Source: Elusimicrobia bacterium RIFCSPLOWO2_12_FULL_59_9
Lineage (GTDB): Bacteria; Elusimicrobiota; Elusimicrobia; O2-12-FULL-59-9
Direction: 5' to 3'
Length of the DNA: 7,277 nt
NCBI GenBank assembly: GCA_001800185.1
Contig: MGUX01000055.1
Coordinates: forward strand, 4,085-11,361
Shown here piece after piece: positions 1 through 4,713 of the stretch (positions are counted from its first letter, which is position 1; each line of letters starts with the position of its first letter). The notes beneath the pieces were generated by a model. It was not told where the DNA came from, did no database searches, and worked only from the letters and a program-made list of their open reading frames with translations. The translations under genes and the position numbers were made by a program.

Positions 1-612
1 AACAGGCCCCGGGCCAGAGTCGCCGAGAAAGAGGCTTATCACACGCCGCTCAAGGTCCCGATCAACGCCCGCACCAACATGCGCTTTCTCTTGAGGTCCC
101 TCTTCGGCGCGGGGGCCAAGTCGGAAACCGTCTTGTACCTTTTAACCCATGAGGGCGGCCACCCCAGGGAAATCGCGGACGCCGTGGGCCTCTTCTGGCT
201 GAGCATCCACCAAGCCATTCTGGAGCTTTCCAAATCGGGACTGGTCCTCACCAGAAGCAAGGGCAAGAAAGTTGAGTACTGGCTGTCGCAGCCTAAATGG
301 TGGGATTTTCTGGCCTCAAGCGACTACGAAACGACGAGGCCGCCCAAGTATCTCAACTGGATCGCGATATTCTCGGCCTTGTCGACTGCTTGGAAGACGG
401 TGGATGAAATTGCCTTGAGCGACCAATCCGACTACATGAAGTCCTCCAAGCTCCACGACAGCCTGGAGGTCGTGGCCCATGAGTTCGCCCGGGCAGGCTA
501 CGACATCTCCCGCATGCCCAGGCCCGGGCTGCCGCCGGACTTGCACCAGAAAATGGCTTTGCGATTCTTGGGCGAGATCGTGGGCATGAAAGAGGAATCT
601 GCGACGGTTTAA
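1..612 (+). CDS. Winged helix-turn-helix DNA-binding protein, 5' end outside window
   Basis: The reading frame is open from base 1 to the TAA at 610-612 (203 codons visible). An ATG at 79 exists, but the residues before it (PLKVPINART then NMRFLLRSLFG) read as real protein, so the true start is probably left of the window. A helix-turn-helix lies at about 160-240 (HPREIADAVGLFWLSIHQAI), followed by a wing (SGLVLTRSKGKKVEYWLS). This layout is that of ArsR/MarR-like winged-helix proteins, where the second helix reads DNA. The last ~100 residues form a helical domain I do not recognise, possibly a partner or effector domain. The stop is only 3 nt before hsdS, so the two are probably cotranscribed and the protein may regulate the RM operon. 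That regulatory role is inference from position. GC content is high here, like hsdR and unlike the genes that follow. Confidence 0.75.
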   Translation, partial: NRPRARVAEKEAYHTPLKVPINARTNMRFLLRSLFGAGAKSETVLYLLTHEGGHPREIADAVGLFWLSIHQAILELSKSGLVLTRSKGKKVEYWLSQPKWWDFLASSDYETTRPPKYLNWIAIFSALSTAWKTVDEIALSDQSDYMKSSKLHDSLEVVAHEFARAGYDISRMPRPGLPPDLHQKMALRFLGEIVGMKEESATV

Positions 613-615
613 GTT

Positions 616-1929
616 ATGGCCAACACGGTAGCCACTCTCAGAATGGAGCAGAAATTCAAGAAGACTCTTGCGGGGGAGATTCCCGTAGACTGGGAGGTTG
701 CTACTTTCGGCGAGTCATTTCAGTTTCTCCGAACTGCAAACAATTCTAGGAGCGATTTAAGTTCACTCGAAAAGGTGGGCTATATCCATTATGGTGATAT
801 CCACACCAAATGGCGAACCACCCTTCGGTGCGACCATGTAAAATTGCCGAAAATCAAGCCGGCGAAGGTTGAAAGAATCCCTCGCCTACGCGACGGCGAT
901 TTGGTGATGGCCGATGCGTCCGAGGACTATGATGGGCTTGGGGTTGCAGTTGAGGTATGCAATGTGGGCGATCAAGAGATTGTCGCGGGTTTACACACTT
1001 TTCTGCTACGTGATAGGGGCGGGCAGTTCGCCGATGGTTTCCGCGGTTATATTCAATACATTCCTGCCGTGCGCCAACGACTCATTGAGGCCGCGACCGG
1101 GGTTTCAGTTTACGGATTGTCCAAAGGGAGGCTTGCCGATGTTCCGATTCCTCGGCCCCCTTTGGGGGAGCAGAAGAAGATCGCCGAGATTTTGTCTGCG
1201 GTGGATGCAGCCATTGAAAAGACGGGCTCCGTTATCGAAAAAACCCAGCACTTCAAGAACGGCCTCATGCAGCGATTCATTACAAAGGGAACTGGCGAAG
1301 AGAGGACGAAGGGTTCTCTTGCGGGGACAATACCTTATAACTGGAACGTCGTCCCGCTTCAGGAGGTTTGCCAAAAAATTCAGGATGGAACCCATTTTTC
1401 TCCAAAGAGCAAGGATGGGCCGTATATGTACGTTACCTCAAAGAATATTCGGATGGGAAGACTGGACCTAACTGACGTAGCAAGAATTTCTACAGAGGAG
1501 CACCGAGAAATTTACCGCAGGGCCGATATCAAGTTCGGGGATGTGCTGTTGACCAAAGATGGAGCTCAGGCCGGCAACATCACTATTAATACAATTCAGG
1601 AAGAGTTTAGCCTGCTCTCAAGTGTCGCCATGATTCGCCCCGATCCGCAACGCGTCTGCTCAGAGTGGATATATCAATTTTATGCTTCCGCGAAGGGAAG
1701 AAAGATTCTGCGCAACCAGATTTCTGGTCTCGCGATTACTCGTTTAACCCTGGACAAAATTAAAAAACTTCCAATAGCTTTGCCTTCTATGCATGAACAA
1801 AAGAAAATTACCCGCACCCTTGGAGCAGTAGATAATGCCATCCAACAACAAGAGCATTGCAAAGAAGTCTCCCTGAGATTAAAGAAATCTCTAATGCATG
1901 TCCTTTTGACTGGAAGGGTCCGCATGTAG
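616..1929 (+). CDS. hsdS: Type I restriction-modification specificity subunit HsdS
   Basis: This 437-aa protein is the DNA-recognition subunit, which assembles with HsdM for methylation and with HsdM plus HsdR for cleavage. Its length fits the family. It shows the expected tandem plan. TRD1 starts after LAGEIPVDWEV (residues 18-28) and contains ADASEDYDGLG. A central conserved helix begins PPLGEQKKIAEILSAVDAAI (E185). TRD2 starts after LAGTIPYNWNV (235-245) and contains DGTHFSPKSKDG, TSKNIR, LLTKDGAQAGN and FSLLSSVA. A distal helix begins MHEQKKITRTLGAVDNAI (E394). The two half-sites predict a bipartite target, but the target cannot be read from the sequence. ATG 616 is 3 nt after the previous stop; the in-frame ATG at 643 is an alternative, and neither has a well-spaced Shine-Dalgarno. 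The TRD2 half is clearly AT-richer than hsdR, consistent with exchange of specificity domains. Confidence 0.96.
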   Translation: MANTVATLRMEQKFKKTLAGEIPVDWEVATFGESFQFLRTANNSRSDLSSLEKVGYIHYGDIHTKWRTTLRCDHVKLPKIKPAKVERIPRLRDGDLVMADASEDYDGLGVAVEVCNVGDQEIVAGLHTFLLRDRGGQFADGFRGYIQYIPAVRQRLIEAATGVSVYGLSKGRLADVPIPRPPLGEQKKIAEILSAVDAAIEKTGSVIEKTQHFKNGLMQRFITKGTGEERTKGSLAGTIPYNWNVVPLQEVCQKIQDGTHFSPKSKDGPYMYVTSKNIRMGRLDLTDVARISTEEHREIYRRADIKFGDVLLTKDGAQAGNITINTIQEEFSLLSSVAMIRPDPQRVCSEWIYQFYASAKGRKILRNQISGLAITRLTLDKIKKLPIALPSMHEQKKITRTLGAVDNAIQQQEHCKEVSLRLKKSLMHVLLTGRVRM

Positions 1930-1952
1930 TGCCAATGAAAGCCGTGTCTCTC

Positions 1953-1957
1953 AAGGG
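1953..1957 (+). promoter_or_regulatory. Candidate ribosome binding site for the 192-aa gene
   Basis: AAGGG lies 12 nt before ATG 1970. The spacing is a little long but this is the only purine-rich element in the short gap after hsdS. It favours ATG 1970 over the in-frame TTG at 1958, which begins directly after this element and so leaves no spacer. Confidence 0.4.
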
Positions 1958-1969
1958 TTGAATTTAAAT

Positions 1970-2548
1970 ATGCTTGAAAACGCATTATTTATTCTTGTCG
2001 GCGCGCTGCTTCATAGTTTATTTACCAGAAATTACGACCAATATAGGGGCCGGGAGGGCGATTCACATTTACTAAAGCTGGCAGCGGAAGAGGTTGGAGA
2101 ATTTTTCGATGAACTGGACACGTGGGAATCGTTTCTTGAATGGCACGACGAACTGCGATTTATTCGGGCCATCAGGCTTGACACGCCCATAAATCTTGCC
2201 AACCAACATATAAAACATTTTTTAAAAACCCCATTATCATTTCTGCTATTTGGGGAAGTAAGAAATGATCTTAAGGCAATCAGTGATTTGGTCGAGATGT
2301 TGAACTCACTAAATGATGCACAGAGCAGGGATCGATTGGGAGATGAAAAAAGAACAATGGCGCTTGGCCAAATCAGGCTGTACCAAACAAAGTTGGGACA
2401 TGAAATTGTCTGTAGAATATGGAACGCAATCCTCTACACTACTTCAACACGATTCAAATGGTTGGGGCTAAAACCTTCTGAAAATCACATTCGTAAGGCA
2501 AGGACAGTGGGGGAATTGGCTTTTCTAAAAGTGGGGCTAATGCCATGA
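1970..2548 (+). CDS. Unrecognised 192-aa protein with an N-terminal membrane anchor
   Basis: I do not recognise this family. The start ATG 1970 follows hsdS by 40 nt, and an in-frame TTG at 1958 would add four residues. Residues 5-17 (ALFILVGALLHSL) form one short hydrophobic helix, followed by basic residues (TRNYDQYRGR), which suggests a membrane anchor with the rest of the protein in the cytoplasm. The body is predicted to be helical and charged, with an acidic stretch (EEVGEFFDELDTWESFLEW) and no cysteine or histidine cluster, P-loop or obvious catalytic triad. It sits inside the RM operon between hsdS and a HEPN gene, so it may be a defence accessory or a partner of the HEPN protein; this is guilt by association only. 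One sampled 60-nt row (2221-2280) is 19/60 GC, the lowest of the rows counted, pointing to a foreign origin. Its stop overlaps the next small ORF. Confidence 0.7.
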   Translation: MLENALFILVGALLHSLFTRNYDQYRGREGDSHLLKLAAEEVGEFFDELDTWESFLEWHDELRFIRAIRLDTPINLANQHIKHFLKTPLSFLLFGEVRNDLKAISDLVEMLNSLNDAQSRDRLGDEKRTMALGQIRLYQTKLGHEIVCRIWNAILYTTSTRFKWLGLKPSENHIRKARTVGELAFLKVGLMP

Positions 2549-2667
2549 GAATTTTTCTGGGGTCGCACCGTAAAATATCTACGCTTGGATTTGGCCAGAA
2601 CACCTTCGCGGGAAAGCCAGCCGTCGAACGCTTGGGAGGATGGGCCGCGCCATGGGCTGGAATATAA
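2545..2667 (+). CDS. Possible 40-aa small ORF, coupled to the preceding gene
   Basis: ATG 2545 shares bases with the TGA stop of the preceding gene in an ATGA overlap, the classic arrangement for translational coupling. The frame runs 40 codons (start MRIFLGSHRKISTLGFG, end GGWAAPWAGI) to a TAA at 2665-2667, only 6 nt before the HEPN start and in the same frame as it. GTGGGG at 2531-2536 is a weak ribosome-site candidate. I recognise no family. It could be a real small protein, a leader that carries ribosomes on to the HEPN gene, or a former N-terminal extension of the HEPN protein cut off by the TAA. If it is not coding, 2549-2673 is simply a 125-nt intergenic gap with no clear promoter. Confidence 0.35.
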   Translation: MRIFLGSHRKISTLGFGQNTFAGKPAVERLGGWAAPWAGI

Positions 2668-2673
2668 GACGCC

Positions 2674-3942
2674 ATGCAAAGTGGTGACCGACAGCCCAAT
2701 TTCTACAGCAACCTCGCCGCGCTGTACTACGACCAAGCAGTACGCTGCGCCAAGAACAAGTGCTCCTTCGCCTGCATCGCGATGTGTTGGGCTGCGATTG
2801 ATTATGCGATTGACCACGAGCTGCGTGGAGGCTCGAAGCTTAACCTGGAGACGCTCCAGCCAAGACCGCAAATTCCCCACAACTCGCATGATATTCCGGG
2901 AAAACTGAAGCGACTCTGGTTACTCTTCCCAGAACTCAAGGGATGGGAAGATGAACTCTTAGTGCTATATCAATGTTTCCGGAATACCTTCCTACACGGA
3001 AAATTAGAGAACATGAAAGAGCACACGCTCGATGGCACAGGCAATGCAATACGCACGATCTCCGTCGAATCTGGCGGCAAAGCTTTCCCTCTTGGGCACA
3101 CCATTGAATTATTTTCTGCCATTGCTGAAGCCGACCGGACCTCCTCCGCCGACCGGATGAGCAAAGAGGTCCACTTGATCGGCGCCGCCGAAAAGGTTGC
3201 TGGACAGGCTGTAATCACCATGGAGCGGTTCTTTAAGGAGTTCATGGCTGCGATTAGCAGGGCCGATGTTCCGAAGAGTAAAGAGAGCGTCGAACAACTC
3301 GTGTTCGATGAATGGAATGGATGGCTTTCATCGATCTACACCGACATACAGCAAGCCCTGGTCAACCGACACATCTTCCGAGAAACGCTGGCTGTGGTTC
3401 AAGCCAACCCAAGAATTCAGACTGACGATACGTTCTACTCCTGGATGCGAACGGTTTACTCGCAAGCAGCCGTCGTCGCTGTCCGCCGACAGGCTGATCG
3501 GCGGAAAGATGTCGTTTCATTGGCAAGGCTCTTGGACGAGATCAGAAAGTCACCTGCGGTCATCTCGCGGGATCGATTCGTGGCCCTCTACACCGCCGGC
3601 CGCCTTCCGGCACACTTGGGGCATCGAGACTTTGATAAGTTCGCCGGTGCGGATGAGCCCTCCATCAGCGCCGCTATGATCGAAAAGGACCTTGCCCAAC
3701 TCCAAAAGACGGCAGCCTCCATTAAGCTCTTTTCGCACAAGCGCGTGGCACATTATGACGACAAGAAGTTTCAGAAAGTCCCAACCTGGAACGAATTGGA
3801 CGAATGCCTCGACCTGTCAGAGGCTCTGCTCAAAAAGTATCTCTGCATCTTCCGCGCCGAGGCACACATCAACATCGTGCCAACCTGGCAGTATGATTGG
3901 AAGGAAATCTTCCTCGTGCCTTGGATAGAGAAAAATGGCTAA
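2674..3942 (+). CDS. HEPN-type protein, N-terminal R-x4-H motif and AbiU2-like C-terminal half
   Basis: This 422-aa helical protein appears to hold two HEPN-like units. The N-terminal unit (about 1-130) has a helix with CWAAIDYAIDHELR and then the motif RNTFLH (R103-H108), which matches the R-x4-6-H signature, including the polar residue after Arg, of HEPN ribonucleases. The C-terminal unit (about 205-415) resembles the AbiU2-type HEPN family: EWNGWLSSIY, a conserved-looking stretch AAVVAVRRQADRRKDVVSLA, and SHKRVAHYDD (H360). There the Arg expected about six residues before His appears to be Ser354, so this unit may be inactive or structural. HEPN proteins often cut RNA in toxin-antitoxin and abortive-infection systems and are known to sit in type I RM loci. 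A role as RNA-cleaving effector here is inference. ATG 2674 is fixed by an in-frame TAA at 2665. Its stop overlaps the start of the hsdR remnant. Confidence 0.72.
   Translation: MQSGDRQPNFYSNLAALYYDQAVRCAKNKCSFACIAMCWAAIDYAIDHELRGGSKLNLETLQPRPQIPHNSHDIPGKLKRLWLLFPELKGWEDELLVLYQCFRNTFLHGKLENMKEHTLDGTGNAIRTISVESGGKAFPLGHTIELFSAIAEADRTSSADRMSKEVHLIGAAEKVAGQAVITMERFFKEFMAAISRADVPKSKESVEQLVFDEWNGWLSSIYTDIQQALVNRHIFRETLAVVQANPRIQTDDTFYSWMRTVYSQAAVVAVRRQADRRKDVVSLARLLDEIRKSPAVISRDRFVALYTAGRLPAHLGHRDFDKFAGADEPSISAAMIEKDLAQLQKTAASIKLFSHKRVAHYDDKKFQKVPTWNELDECLDLSEALLKKYLCIFRAEAHINIVPTWQYDWKEIFLVPWIEKNG
3935..3942 (+). promoter_or_regulatory. Stop/start overlap coupling the HEPN gene to the hsdR remnant
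   Basis: ATGGCTAA contains the ATG of the hsdR remnant (3935-3937) and the TAA stop of the HEPN gene (3940-3942) in a different frame. Such overlaps let a terminating ribosome restart. It indicates that an intact hsdR once followed the HEPN gene directly. Confidence 0.6.
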
Positions 3943-3946
3943 CCCT

Positions 3947-4126
3947 ACCCTGTCCGAAAAGCCGGCTATCGAGCAGTTGGTTCGCATGGGCTACACGTTT
4001 ATTCCCGGGGAGAAGCTGGACCCCTAGGTGGCCGAGGACTGCGAGCGGTCGTCGCGGCGGGATGCGGTGTTGGTGGGGAAGCTTCGCAAAATGCTCACTG
4101 AGCTAAATCCAGAGGCGACGGAGGTC
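3947..4126 (+). repeat. Direct repeat copy A (hsdR 5' region)
   Basis: This 180-nt segment pairs without gaps with 4741-4920, at an offset of 794 bp. By hand count 148 of 180 bases match. The longest exact runs are 3953-3976 (24 nt) and 4034-4069 (36 nt). It could serve as a substrate for homologous recombination that deletes the ORF6N gene. Confidence 0.9.
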
Positions 4127-4148
4127 GCGCCGACGGATGAAAAAGTTT

Positions 4149-4154
4149 GGAGGG
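4149..4154 (+). promoter_or_regulatory. Ribosome binding site of the ORF6N gene
   Basis: GGAGGG lies 10 nt before ATG 4165. It is the strongest Shine-Dalgarno-like element I found at any start in the window. It rules against the in-frame TTG at 4147, which overlaps it. A second GAGG at 4159-4162 could instead serve ATG 4171. Confidence 0.6.
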
Positions 4155-4164
4155 AAATGAGGTT

Positions 4165-4698
4165 ATGCCAATGAAGGGCTTGATACCGGCTGAGATCATC
4201 GAACGCAAAATTTATCTAGTCCGCGGCCGAAAAGTCATGTTGGACCGGGATTTGGCCTTGCTTTATGAGGTTGAAACCCGGGCGCTTAATCAGGCGGCAC
4301 GCAGAAACCCGGATAGCTTCCCCGAAGATTTCATGCTTGATCTCGCCCGGGATGAGATTTTGAGGATATCACAGTTTGTGACATCCTCGGGCGACCATAG
4401 GGCGCCGCTTAAATTTTCAAAACGCGTCCTGGCGTTCACCGAGCAAGGGGTGGCCATGCTCTCAAGCGTGCTTCGCAGCAAGCGAGCCACCCTTGTCAAT
4501 GTGGAAATCATGCGCACCTTTGTTCGCCTGCGCCAGGTCATCGCAACCCATAAGGAATTTGCTGAAAAGCTCGCCGACCTGGAACAACGAATAGGTAAAA
4601 ATGAGTTGGATATTCGCACGGTGGCCCAGGTGATCCGAGATCTTATGCAACCAAAGGAAGATAAACCAAAGCGAAAAATTGGGTTTTCAATACCATAA
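4165..4698 (+). CDS. ORF6N-domain DNA-binding protein
   Basis: This 177-aa protein begins MPMKGLIPAEIIERKIYLVRG and continues KVMLDRDLALLYEVETRALN, RNPDSFPEDFMLDL, LKFSKRVLAFTEQGVAML (FTEQGVAML at residues 91-99) and VEIMRTFVRLRQ. These are the hallmarks of the ORF6N domain, a putative DNA-binding module first described in phage and virus proteins and common on bacterial chromosomes next to RM genes. The C-terminal ~60 residues look like a coiled coil (EKLADLEQRIGKNELDIRTV), suggesting oligomerisation, and end in a basic tail (KPKRKIGF) usual for the family. The start is ATG 4165, chosen from GGAGGG 10 nt upstream. The gene sits between the hsdR remnant and intact hsdR, with 15 nt to hsdR and in the same frame, so it may be cotranscribed. 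A role in controlling the RM genes, or a simple phage-derived passenger, are both possible. Confidence 0.9.
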   Translation: MPMKGLIPAEIIERKIYLVRGRKVMLDRDLALLYEVETRALNQAARRNPDSFPEDFMLDLARDEILRISQFVTSSGDHRAPLKFSKRVLAFTEQGVAMLSSVLRSKRATLVNVEIMRTFVRLRQVIATHKEFAEKLADLEQRIGKNELDIRTVAQVIRDLMQPKEDKPKRKIGFSIP

Positions 4699-4713
4699 CG
4701 GCCGACTCAATTC

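Larger units (their letters stand above)
3935..4126 (+). pseudogene. Truncated remnant of an hsdR gene (N-terminal part only)
   Basis: Reading from ATG 3935 gives MANPTLSEKPAIEQLVRMGY, closely matching HsdR residues 10 onward downstream. An in-frame TAG at 4025-4027 stops it after 30 codons, where the intact gene has CAG (Gln). Beyond the TAG the same frame still matches HsdR (AEDCERSSRRDAVLVG, then LTELNPEATE) until about 4126. There the similarity ends, and the frame runs through unrelated codons to a TGA at 4172-4174. The nuclease and motor domains are wholly absent, so it cannot give a working HsdR. It may still be translated as a 30-aa peptide because of its coupled start. Over 60 aligned codons I count 49 identical residues and 148 of 180 identical bases against the intact copy. 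The TAG alone could be a sequencing error, but the loss of everything after 4126 could not. Confidence 0.88.

Noticed and set aside
1958..1969. TTG start for the 192-aa gene
   Set aside because: It abuts the only purine-rich element and leaves no spacer. ATG 1970 begins cleanly at the hydrophobic helix.
2617..2660. Inverted repeat CCAGCC / GGCTGG upstream of the HEPN gene
   Set aside because: The arms are 6 nt with a 32-nt loop and no following T run, so this is within chance and does not support a terminator or operator.
2632..2668. Promoter-like TTGGGA and TATAAG before the HEPN gene
   Set aside because: The spacing between the two elements is 25 nt, too long for a sigma-70 promoter, and TATAAG lies only 5 nt before the ATG.
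4147..4164. TTG start for the ORF6N gene
   Set aside because: It overlaps the GGAGGG ribosome site, and ATG 4165 or 4171 is better placed and matches where ORF6N proteins usually begin.
3935..4698. Remnant and ORF6N read as one fused gene through a stop
   Set aside because: They are in different frames (remnant frame 2, ORF6N frame 1), and the remnant frame ends at TGA 4172-4174 after unrelated codons.
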